16,654 bases of DNA. It comes from Novosphingobium sp. GTDB lineage: Bacteria > Pseudomonadota > Alphaproteobacteria > Sphingomonadales > Sphingomonadaceae. A program made the position numbers and the translations under genes. The stretch's first letter is position 1, and every line of letters starts with the position of its first letter. Where the stretch lies: positions 1-16,654 of the forward strand of contig JADYXV010000251.1 of NCBI GenBank assembly GCA_020853995.1. Reading direction: 5' to 3'. The notes under the pieces are model-generated. The model was not told the DNA's origin, made no database searches, and saw only the letters and a program-made list of their open reading frames with translations. Positions 1 to 5,580 of this stretch are shown here, one piece after another.

Positions 1-100
1 CGGCATCTCATTCTACCAGTTCCTTGGTGATCGCTTCGGCGTCCAAGGCGCAACACCTGTCCCATGGCTGCCCCAACTCGTCATAGCCGCTCCAGCATAA
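1..100 (+). CDS. 3' end of an ORF, possibly a transposase C-terminus (partial)
   Basis: Frame 2 is open from the window edge to TAA at 98-100 and gives 32 residues, beginning GISFYQFLGDRFGVQGATPV and ending in a PWLPQLV-type tail. A short aromatic-rich SFY-x-FLG-D-R stretch followed by a proline-rich LPxL end reminds me of the C-terminal tails of some DDE transposases, but this is memory of a pattern and not a search result. The N-terminal part, including any catalytic residues, lies outside the window. The setting, next to AT-rich accessory DNA, fits an insertion-sequence remnant. It could equally be the end of an unrelated protein or a chance open frame. Confidence 0.35.
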   Translation, partial: GISFYQFLGDRFGVQGATPVPWLPQLVIAAPA

Positions 101-459
101 CCGCCCGGGAATTTGCCCCGCTTACCGTTAGCGGCAGCTAACTTGGCAAAAGCAATAGGCTGCACCGGATGTGCACGATGTCCCACCCCATGGTCTAACT
201 TAAGCGGGTACTTATTGTATTGGGGGACATGGGGGTAATACCGCGCGTGTCTGGTGAGATAAGGGGTCGCGTGATCGCAAAGCGTATTCAGGTCGGGGAG
301 TGCCGGTATTGCGACTACACTTGGGTAGGTGGTTGTCATGGCAGCTTTTAGGCTAGGGCCCAATACTGCTGGATGATAGGAAGTGGGTGGAAAGATGACA
401 TGGCATTTCCTAGCTGATAGCAAAGAAAGTTCTCGAAGGTCGCATGTAGAGGTTCCTCG
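101..459. other. Gene-poor stretch between ORF tail and lipoprotein gene
   Basis: I see no convincing gene here. A minus-strand open frame at 13-423 exists, but its composition looks random and it has no recognisable domain. A small perfect hairpin (GTTAGC, 4-base loop, GCTAAC) lies at 127-142, 26 bases after the preceding stop; it has no T tract, so calling it a terminator would be weak. The promoter of the lipoprotein gene should lie in the right part of this stretch, but I could not place convincing -35/-10 boxes. Confidence 0.5.
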
Positions 460-945
460 ATGTTAACAGTGAAGACAGTCCGTGTCCTACTCTTTTCCTC
501 GATATGCCTATTGGCCTCTTCCTGCGATCAAGAACATGATGAACCCATGAAATTTTCAGCAGGTTTGGTCTATGATAGCAATACTCTTCCCGAATTCATT
601 TCAATAGAATTGGAAAATCACGGAGATGTTTTCGTATGTATTGAGACTTCAAAATTAAATGGTCGAGGTGGTAATATAGTAGTTGATAATTACAATGTCA
701 CGAACGTCGGATACCCCACATATATTCTAGAAAAAGATGGAGTGTACCTCGCTGACGGAATAACTGTTGTTGGTCCAAAAAGCGCAAGATCAGTTCTATT
801 AAGTTTATCGAAATTAACTGATAATACAAAGAGCGTTAATCATATAGAGCTGAAATTACCCTATTTTAAATGCGACGATATATTTCGCAAAAATTCTAAA
901 CCCCACGCTTATATTCATAGATTTGAATGGAGAAAGCCTACTTAA
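460..945 (+). CDS. Small predicted lipoprotein, function unknown
   Basis: This encodes a 161-residue protein with a lipoprotein-type signal peptide: basic start (K5, R8), hydrophobic core around residues 9-20, and a lipobox-like LASSC ending at C22. The mature protein would begin Cys-Asp; Asp at +2 is the inner-membrane retention signal in E. coli, though the rule is not fully established in alphaproteobacteria. No domain is recognised. The mature part is polar, probably beta-rich, with only two further cysteines (C59 and C138 by count). AGAGG at 448-452 sits 7 bases before the ATG and supports the start. The gene is strikingly AT-rich, with many AAA, AAT, ATA and TTA codons, unlike the GC-rich genes from 2.4 kb onward, so recent horizontal acquisition is likely. 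It stands alone on its strand. Confidence 0.7.
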   Translation: MLTVKTVRVLLFSSICLLASSCDQEHDEPMKFSAGLVYDSNTLPEFISIELENHGDVFVCIETSKLNGRGGNIVVDNYNVTNVGYPTYILEKDGVYLADGITVVGPKSARSVLLSLSKLTDNTKSVNHIELKLPYFKCDDIFRKNSKPHAYIHRFEWRKPT

Positions 946-1029
946 GCGTTGCGAAAATGCCTCTGCTCCACTTCGTGCGCACGGCGTGTAAAGAGAGCCC
1001 GTCTGATTGGCGGTGAAGGCATGAACAAC

Positions 1030-1093
1030 ACGTCCGCAATGGCGTCGTCTCCCGAAAGGCAGCTTTTCACTAAAAGTGAGGCAAAGCTGCCAT
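1030..1093 (+). repeat. Diverged 64-bp intergenic repeat, copy A
   Basis: This segment aligns without gaps to 1601-1664, with 45 of 64 bases identical by hand count. The first 13 bases (ACGTCCGCAATGG) and last 9 bases (AGCTGCCAT) are the same in both. In this copy GGCAGCTTT (1058-1066) pairs perfectly with AAAGCTGCC (1083-1091), and an inner TCAC/GTGA pair at 1067-1079 extends the stem. Conserved ends, a variable middle and lost coding capacity (stops in the reverse frame) suggest a dispersed non-coding repeat. I recall similar sequences between sphingomonad genes but cannot name a family. Confidence 0.6.
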
Positions 1094-1236
1094 CCATTAA
1101 CCAGAATTAGCCGGTCATGGTGCGGGCAAGTGGTTCCAGGTGTACTACTACACAACGCAAAAAGTCTCGCTTAGCAAATGGCTGCTATCAAGGAGCGCGG
1201 CTGGGCAATGGATCGCCAGCTTTTGGGTGGTTAGCG

Positions 1237-1258
1237 GACATTCCTCAGCCGAAATGTC
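1237..1258 (-). terminator. Possible terminator hairpin of the membrane-protein gene
   Basis: GACATT at 1237-1242 is complementary to AATGTC at 1253-1258 around a 10-base loop, one base beyond the minus-strand stop codon at 1260-1262. The position fits a transcript end. The stem is only 6 bp and no T tract follows, so factor-independent termination is doubtful. Confidence 0.25.
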
Positions 1259-1259
1259 G

Positions 1260-1574
1260 TCATCCGCCATAGACACCAAACAAGATGGCTCCCGTCGCGC
1301 AGAGCAGTGCCAGAATGGATGACAACAGGGCGATGTTAAACCCCAGCGAGCGCCGGTAAGTGCGCGACTGTGCTGCACGACGAGTGCGTTCGCCATACAC
1401 AGCGAGCGCTCCATAGAGGACTGTCCAAACGGAAAGGATGTAGTCGCCCTCACCTAAAACGCCCATAATGAGAAGACCGATGAGCATCGGTGCCGCGATG
1501 AAGAGCTTGGCCCCATACAGGCCGCCGAGGAAGGCCTTGGTTCCATTCCACTCTGTTTGCTCGTGAGCTTCCAT
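1260..1574 (-). CDS. Small integral membrane protein, function unknown
   Basis: From the ATG at 1574 this gives 104 residues starting MEAHEQTEWNG. Three hydrophobic helices are visible: about residues 18-40 (KLFIAAPMLIGLLIMGVLG), 46-63 (YILSVWTVLYGALAVYG) and 81-102 (ALLSSILALLCATGAILFG). A strongly basic loop (GERTRRAAQSRTYRR) lies between helices 2 and 3, which by the positive-inside rule puts that loop in the cytoplasm. The open frame runs further upstream to 1712, but that part lies in repeat copy B, so I place the start at the methionine just before the acidic N-terminus. The ribosome site there is poor. I recognise no family; the gene is isolated between intergenic repeats in the accessory strip. 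Confidence 0.5.
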   Translation of the reverse strand: MEAHEQTEWNGTKAFLGGLYGAKLFIAAPMLIGLLIMGVLGEGDYILSVWTVLYGALAVYGERTRRAAQSRTYRRSLGFNIALLSSILALLCATGAILFGVYGG

Positions 1575-1600
1575 CGATCTTGTATGCCTGAGACTGCTCA

Positions 1601-1664
1601 ACGTCCGCAATGGTGTCGTGTCCTGACAGGCAGGTTTTTTGCGGGACGGACCATTAGCTGCCAT
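1601..1664 (+). repeat. Diverged 64-bp intergenic repeat, copy B
   Basis: This is the direct-orientation partner of 1030-1093, with the same length, identical outer ends and 19 substitutions, mostly in the centre. GGCAG and CTGCC can still pair, so the terminal stem is partly kept while its inside has changed. It lies just upstream of the membrane-protein gene at 1574 and so overlaps that gene's likely leader or promoter. Together the two copies bracket the gene. Confidence 0.6.
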
Positions 1665-1793
1665 GCCGCCATGCCTAGGGGATGTCCCAATCCAAGCCTG
1701 CACGCTTGCCAAAACTGTTACAGTCGTGCATTACAAACCTAACAGCAGCCGATCCGAAACCCCAGAATTTCCGCCACTTTTGGTGTCCTTGAC

Positions 1794-1821
1794 GGGAGTT
1801 CAATCCTCCCCAGCAGCACCA
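1794..1821 (+). other. Detached 3' end of a tRNA gene (putative attachment-site scar)
   Basis: GGGAG (1794-1798), loop TTCAATC (1799-1805) and CTCCC (1806-1810) make a perfect T arm with the invariant G53-C61 pair and a loop matching TTCRANY. Then come exactly seven bases (CAGCAGC), one discriminator base (A) and CCA ending at 1821, as in a tRNA 3' end. The 5' acceptor strand GCTGCTG is absent at the expected distance, and no D arm or good anticodon arm is visible, so this is not a whole tRNA. Integrative elements commonly leave such a copied tRNA 3' end at their far boundary. The direction implies the element is on the left. The tRNA identity is unknown; the absence of U70 argues against a tmRNA end. 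Confidence 0.55.
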
Positions 1822-1851
1822 TTTCCACGCGGCCGATCAAAGCGCGGCTTT

Positions 1852-2289
1852 TCAGCGCACGCATTCCCGCAAGCAAAGATCGAGCTTTTCACTGCCCAGC
1901 GGGGTCAGCGCAATCCACGTTCTGCGGCGATCGATGGTGTCGGGTTGACGAAACACCAGTTGGCGCTGTTCAAGCAGGGCAATCCACCGGACCAGCGTAG
2001 CATTGGGAATGTGCCCATCCAGCCCGATTGCCGTAACATTCAGCTTTCGCCCCTCTGCCTCGGCGATCTAAAGTTCCAGCAGGATTTCCCAGCCGGTTTC
2101 GTGAAACGGCAGGCCTTCGAAATGCGCCTCGCGGACCAGTTGCGCCTTGAATTGATGCCTCGCCTCGCGCAGCAATTCGGCTTTGCTAGGCTCATGGACT
2201 GACTCATGCCGGGCATGACGTTCTTCATCGGCAACGTTCGCCAATTCGTTCAACGCGCGTGCCAATTCCAGAAGCTGCTCCCGCACCAT
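1852..2289 (-). pseudogene. MarR-like winged-helix regulator, interrupted by an in-frame amber codon
   Basis: One continuous frame from ATG at 2289 to TGA at 1852-1854 encodes about 145 residues, broken only by TAG at 2068-2070 (codon 74). GGAG at 2295-2298, five bases from the ATG, supports the start. The first half is helical and charged and leads into FHETGWEILLEL. After the stop, the same frame continues IAEAEGRKLNVTAIGL, then IPNATLVRWIALLEQRQLV and DTIDRRRTWIALTPLG. This is the recognition helix and wing of MarR-type repressors, with the typical D-x-x-DRR-R wing. Related sphingomonad proteins have Tyr or Phe before IA-x-AEGR; Tyr to TAG needs a single base change. With the stop, the product would lack its DNA-binding wing. 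A sequencing error or suppression cannot be excluded. Confidence 0.75.
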
Positions 2290-2423
2290 GACTTCTCCGC
2301 AGTCCCAGGCCGTAAAAGCGATCAGTTAATACCCGAATTTTTGGAAGGTCAACATAGGCCGAAGGCGGTGTCTGGCCCAATTCGGAGCAGCACGCAATCT
2401 GGACCGGCAAATGGCTGGCACGG

Positions 2424-2717
2424 TCAGGCGCGCAGATCGGCCCAGTCAGGATTGCGCCTGAACGCGGCTTCAACGTAGCTGCACTGCGGCACGATCTTGT
2501 AACCCATCTTGCGCGCATCGGCGATCAACGCCTCAACCAGCTTTGCCGCCACGCCGCGCCCGCCAATTTCCGGCGGAACCAGCGTGTGATCGGCGGTGAT
2601 GATATCGCCCTTCTGGCTGTAAGTCAGGCGGCCGATCACATCACTGCCTTCAACTTTTGCGTGATATTCCCCGCGCGCACCCTGATCGAATTGCGTGATC
2701 GTTACTTCTGCGGCCAT
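2424..2717 (-). CDS. YjdJ-type GNAT N-acetyltransferase-like protein
   Basis: From ATG at 2717 this encodes 97 residues, normal for the single-domain small GNAT family (PF14542-like). The acetyl-CoA-binding loop is visible as PPEIGGRGVAAKLVEALIAD at about residues 48-67, a match to the R/Q-x-x-G-x-G/A motif. It is followed by the family's closing strand and helix (YKIVPQCSYVEAAFRRNPDW) with its central cysteine at about residue 79. AAGGTGG at 2723-2729, five bases from the ATG, is a strong ribosome site and decides the start over longer open frames. The substrate is unknown. It is divergent from ltaE, with only 62 bases between start codons, so both promoters must share or overlap in that space. 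The same-strand regulator remnant follows 134 bases downstream. Confidence 0.85.
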   Translation of the reverse strand: MAAEVTITQFDQGARGEYHAKVEGSDVIGRLTYSQKGDIITADHTLVPPEIGGRGVAAKLVEALIADARKMGYKIVPQCSYVEAAFRRNPDWADLRA

Positions 2718-2779
2718 TACATCCACCTTTTCTGCCGTAGTTCCGGCTCGTTGCTTGACCGGAAACGCCCCGAGCGACA

Positions 2780-3808
2780 ATGCGGTTTCCGATGAAATTC
2801 TTTTCCGACAACACCGCAGCTGTCCATCCCCGCGTGTGGGATGCCATGCACGCCGCCGACACCCCCGATTCGGGCTATGATGGTGATGCCCTTTCGCGCC
2901 GGATGGACGATGCTTTTTCCGACCTGTTCGGCACGGAATGCACAGCACTCTGGGTTGCGACCGGCACGGCTGCAAATTGTCTGGCGCTGGCAGCGATGGT
3001 TCCGCCCCACGGCGGCGTGGTGTGCCACCGCGAGGCGCATATCGAGATGGACGAAGGCGGCGCACCGGGATTTTACACGCATGGCGCCAAGCTGATGCTG
3101 GCCGATGGTGATGGCGCAATGCTGACCCCCGACACGATCCGCGCCGTGATCGATCCGCTGCGCAACGATGTCCATCAGGTGCAGCCGCACGCCATTTCGA
3201 TCACGCAGGCCACCGAATACGGCCGGGTCTATACCCCGTTGCAGGTTGCCGAAATCGGATCGCTGGCCCAAGGTCGCGCGTTGGGCCTGCACATGGATGG
3301 CGCGCGATTTGCCAATGCCGTGGCGCATCTTGGCTGCCATCCTGCCGAGATCACGGCGCAAGCTGGCGTCGACGTGCTGAGCTTCGGCATTGTCAAAAAC
3401 GGCGGCATGAACGCCGAAGCGCTGGTGTTTTTCGACATGGAACTGGCCGATGTCGTGCGCTATCGGCGCAAGCGCGCAGGGCATCTGCAATCCAAGGGGC
3501 GCTATCTTGCCGCGCAAGTCCTTGCCATGATCGAGGGCGACTTGTGGCTGGACAATGCCCGCGCAGCCAATGCCGCTGCGCAAGAGCTGGCACAGGCATG
3601 CGGTGCCCGCGTGTTCCATCCGGTTGAGGCGAACGAGATTTTCGTGATCCTCTCCACTGCCGAACAGGCCACGCTGCGCGCACAGGGCTTTGACTTTTAT
3701 GACTGGACCGCGCCTGCTGGTGCCCCCGGCGCGGCGCGGCTGGTTACTGCATGGAACAGCAATCCGGCGCACGTTTGCGCGCTAGCACGCGCCATCGCAT
3801 CTTTATGA
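2780..3808 (+). CDS. ltaE: Low-specificity L-threonine aldolase
   Basis: This is a 342-residue PLP enzyme of fold type I that cleaves L-threonine/allo-threonine to glycine and acetaldehyde in the cytoplasm. Visible family marks are FFSDNTAAVHP near the N-terminus, GTAANCLAL (62-70) for phosphate binding, HREAHIEMDEGGAP (83-96) with the histidine that stacks on the cofactor, HMDGARFANA (171-180) with Asp and Arg contacts, and LSFGIVKNGG (200-209) with the Schiff-base lysine at 206. Relatives of this Pseudomonas-type branch usually have Thr before that Lys; here it is Val205. An ATG also occurs at 2792, after which the conserved part begins; the start at 2780 is preferred only because GAG lies before it. 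The stop overlaps an ATG (ATGA) that was probably the start of the next gene. Confidence 0.88.
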   Translation: MRFPMKFFSDNTAAVHPRVWDAMHAADTPDSGYDGDALSRRMDDAFSDLFGTECTALWVATGTAANCLALAAMVPPHGGVVCHREAHIEMDEGGAPGFYTHGAKLMLADGDGAMLTPDTIRAVIDPLRNDVHQVQPHAISITQATEYGRVYTPLQVAEIGSLAQGRALGLHMDGARFANAVAHLGCHPAEITAQAGVDVLSFGIVKNGGMNAEALVFFDMELADVVRYRRKRAGHLQSKGRYLAAQVLAMIEGDLWLDNARAANAAAQELAQACGARVFHPVEANEIFVILSTAEQATLRAQGFDFYDWTAPAGAPGAARLVTAWNSNPAHVCALARAIASL

Positions 3809-3825
3809 GCCATCAAACAGATCAG

Positions 3826-3870
3826 GAATTGCCGGTGCCTGAATGACCGGGGCCTGAATTACCGGGACTG
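3826..3870 (+). repeat. Three tandem 15-bp units at the head of the transporter gene
   Basis: Unit 1 (3826-3840) is GAATTGCCGGTGCCT, unit 2 (3841-3855) is GAATGACCGGGGCCT and unit 3 (3856-3870) is GAATTACCGGGACTG. Read in the transporter frame they encode ELPVP, E-stop-PGP and ELPGL. The middle unit has TGA where the others have the Leu codons TTG and TTA, so one T-to-G change explains the stop. The repeat suggests slippage growth of a proline-rich N-terminal tail. Confidence 0.75.
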
Positions 3871-3891
3871 GCGCGCTTCTGGCAATGGAGC

Positions 3892-4767
3892 GTGGCGGGG
3901 CCGTTTTTCATCGTAGCGCTGATCTGGGGATCAACCTGGCTGGTGATCAAGGACCAGATCGGCAGCGTTCCGCCCAGTTGGTCGGTCACCTGGCGGTTCA
4001 TGATTGCGGCCGTCGGCATGGCAGCTTTGGCGCTGGTCCGGCGGGAATCCTTGCGGATTGATGCCCAGGGCGTGCGCATTGCGGCACTGCTGGGGCTGAC
4101 CCAGTTCGTGATGAACTTCCAGTTCGTCTATCGCGCCGAACAGCATTTGACGTCAGGCATTGTTGCGGTGTTGTTTGCACTGCTGCTGGTGCCCAATGCG
4201 CTGCTGGGCTGGCTGTGGCTGAAGCAACCGGTGACCCGCCGGTTCCTGGCCGGATCGGCTGTGGCAGGGGCAGGCATTGCGCTGCTGCTGCTGCATGAAT
4301 ATCGCATGGCCCCGCCCGAAGGCAAAGTGCTGGTTGGCATCGCCTTGACAGGGGCAGCCCTTTTGAGCGCATCCACCGCCAACGTGTTGCAGGCCAGCAA
4401 TGCCGCGCGCAACCAGCCGATGATCCCGCTGCTCGCGTGGGGCATGCTGCTGGGCGCGCTGATGGATGGCGCATTTGCGCTCGGCGTCGAAGGGCCGCCC
4501 CAATTCGATACGCGGCCCGGGTACATATTCGGCGTGATTTATCTTGGCCTGATCGGATCGGTCGTTACGTTTCCACTGTATTTCCGGCTTTTGCAAAGGC
4601 TTGGCGCAGGGCGTGGGGCCTATAACGGCGTGCTGGTGCCGGTGATCGCCATGATCCTGTCAACCGTGTTCGAGGGCTATCGCTGGTCTTTGCTTGCCGC
4701 AGCAGGATCGGCATTGGTGATGATCGGTCTGGTCGTTGCGCTCAACGCGCGCAAACCTTCACGGTAA
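3892..4767 (+). CDS. DMT superfamily (EamA) transporter, N-terminus disturbed
   Basis: This is a multispanning inner-membrane permease of the drug/metabolite transporter superfamily with two EamA repeats. The first repeat begins GPFFIVALIWGSTWLVIK, and the second ends with YLGLIGSVVTFPLYFRLL and LVPVIAMILSTVFEGYRWS. About ten hydrophobic helices are present. The substrate cannot be predicted. The usable frame starts at GTG 3892 with no good ribosome site. Reading backwards, the frame continues through ELPGL-ARFWQWS to a TGA at 3844-3846 and beyond it to ATG 3805, which overlaps the ltaE stop as ATGA. The ancestral protein was therefore probably about 320 residues. The first helix is still intact from GTG 3892, so a shortened protein may work if translation restarts there. 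The 3' end overlaps the SDR gene by 91 bases, tail to tail. Confidence 0.78.
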   Translation: MAGPFFIVALIWGSTWLVIKDQIGSVPPSWSVTWRFMIAAVGMAALALVRRESLRIDAQGVRIAALLGLTQFVMNFQFVYRAEQHLTSGIVAVLFALLLVPNALLGWLWLKQPVTRRFLAGSAVAGAGIALLLLHEYRMAPPEGKVLVGIALTGAALLSASTANVLQASNAARNQPMIPLLAWGMLLGALMDGAFALGVEGPPQFDTRPGYIFGVIYLGLIGSVVTFPLYFRLLQRLGAGRGAYNGVLVPVIAMILSTVFEGYRWSLLAAAGSALVMIGLVVALNARKPSR

Positions 4768-5525
4768 GTTGCAAGCGCCGGTTTCCAGTTCAGGACGCGC
4801 TTGGCCTTGCCATTGGCGACGCGACGGTTTTCCGCATAGAACGCCAGTGCCATTGGCGACAAGTTGGCCTCTTCCAGCGATTGCATGGGCGGGGGCGCAA
4901 CGCCCAGCATACGCGCGGCTTCTTCGATCACGGCGTTCTGGCTGCAGGGCAGATCATCGGCGAGGTTGTAGGCGCCCGCCGGCCCTGCAAACGAAGCGAT
5001 CACACCGCTGGCGATATCGTCCACATGCACCCGGCTGAACACCTGATCGGGAATGGCAATGCGGTGCGCGCGGCCTTCACCAACGCGGTCAAGCGCGCTG
5101 CGGCCCGGACCGTAGATTCCCGGCAGCCGGAACACGCGAACCCGCACATCCAGCGCCTGCCATGCCAGATCGGCATCGGCCCGCGCCGTGCGGCGTCCGC
5201 GGCCCACAGGTGCGCTTTCATCAACCCAGGCCCCGCCCGCATCGCCATAAACGCCGGTGGATGAAAGGTAGCCGATCCACTTTGCGCCGCTTGCCGCAAT
5301 ATCTGCGCCATAGGTGTCCAGCACCGGATCGCCGCCTTCGCGCGCTGGCGGAACCGAGGACAGCACATGGGTTGCCGTGGCCAGCGCGGCGCGCACCGCA
5401 GCGCCATCGGCAAAGGCGATATCGCCAGCGCTGCCGGTGCCGCGCACCTGCCAACCAAGAGTTCGCAAACGCCTTGCCAGCACTTGCGCGGTGTAGCCCA
5501 TTCCGAAAATCAGCATGCTATTCAT
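4677..5525 (-). CDS. Atypical short-chain dehydrogenase/epimerase-like (YeeZ-type) protein
   Basis: From ATG at 5525 this encodes 282 residues. A Rossmann start LIFGMGYTAQVLARRL (residues 5-20) gives the nucleotide-binding loop. Further family marks are YLSSTGVYGD (86-95), VFRLPGIYGPGR (131-142) and RVHVDDIA (165-172), as in extended SDR proteins. I do not find a classical Tyr-x-x-x-Lys pair in the expected place after STGVYG, which is common in the atypical YeeZ-like branch, so catalytic activity is uncertain. The frame is open up to ATG 5561, but those 12 extra residues are hydrophobic and precede the usual start. The substrate is unknown. The gene converges on the EamA gene, overlapping its last 91 bases, and diverges from pepN across 55 bases. 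Confidence 0.8.
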   Translation of the reverse strand: MNSMLIFGMGYTAQVLARRLRTLGWQVRGTGSAGDIAFADGAAVRAALATATHVLSSVPPAREGGDPVLDTYGADIAASGAKWIGYLSSTGVYGDAGGAWVDESAPVGRGRRTARADADLAWQALDVRVRVFRLPGIYGPGRSALDRVGEGRAHRIAIPDQVFSRVHVDDIASGVIASFAGPAGAYNLADDLPCSQNAVIEEAARMLGVAPPPMQSLEEANLSPMALAFYAENRRVANGKAKRVLNWKPALATYREGLRALSATTRPIITNADPAAASKDQR

Positions 5526-5580
5526 GCAAAGGACTATAACGGTGATTGCCGCTGGGGCCATCGCTTCTTAAGTTGCAGCG

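Larger units (their letters stand above)
946..1259. other. Intergenic stretch with structured repeat
   Basis: No gene is supported here. Short open frames on both strands are fragmentary and match nothing I know. The stretch holds copy A of a 64-bp diverged repeat (1030-1093), whose right half forms a long hairpin. A second hairpin (GACATT, 10-base loop, AATGTC at 1237-1258) lies directly beyond the stop codon of the minus-strand membrane gene. It could end that transcript, although no T run follows. Confidence 0.5.

Noticed and set aside
352..414. GCTAGG / CCTAGC inverted pair upstream of the lipoprotein gene
   Set aside because: Arms of only 6 bp separated by 51 bases are expected by chance and suggest no specific structure.
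13..423. Minus-strand open frame of 136 codons at the left edge
   Set aside because: No domain, no ribosome site, compositionally random, and it overlaps the more plausible plus-strand ORF tail at 1-100.
856..1155. Minus-strand open frame overlapping the lipoprotein end
   Set aside because: It runs antisense through the lipoprotein 3' end and through repeat copy A; the sequence has no recognisable protein character.
1740..1821. A complete tRNA gene ending in CCA at 1821
   Set aside because: The T arm and 3' acceptor are perfect, but the required 5' acceptor GCTGCTG and a D arm are missing, and the nearest anticodon-like stem (around CTTTTGG) pairs at only three of five positions.
1794..1821. 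3' end of a tmRNA (ssrA) gene
   Set aside because: The layout resembles ssrA, but the acceptor strand CAGCAGC lacks the U70 needed for the conserved G3-U70 alanine identity pair.
1639..2202. Plus-strand open frame of 187 codons
   Set aside because: It is the antisense shadow of the broken MarR-like gene, whose minus-strand frame has clear winged-helix features and a ribosome site; it also crosses the tRNA-like element.
2717..3772. Long minus-strand open frame of 351 codons across ltaE
   Set aside because: It is the shadow of ltaE; the plus strand carries the full set of threonine aldolase motifs.
4809..4862. Repeated TGCCATTGGCGAC-like words in the SDR gene
   Set aside because: Two near-identical 12-base words lie within coding sequence in different codon contexts; this is most simply chance in GC-rich DNA.
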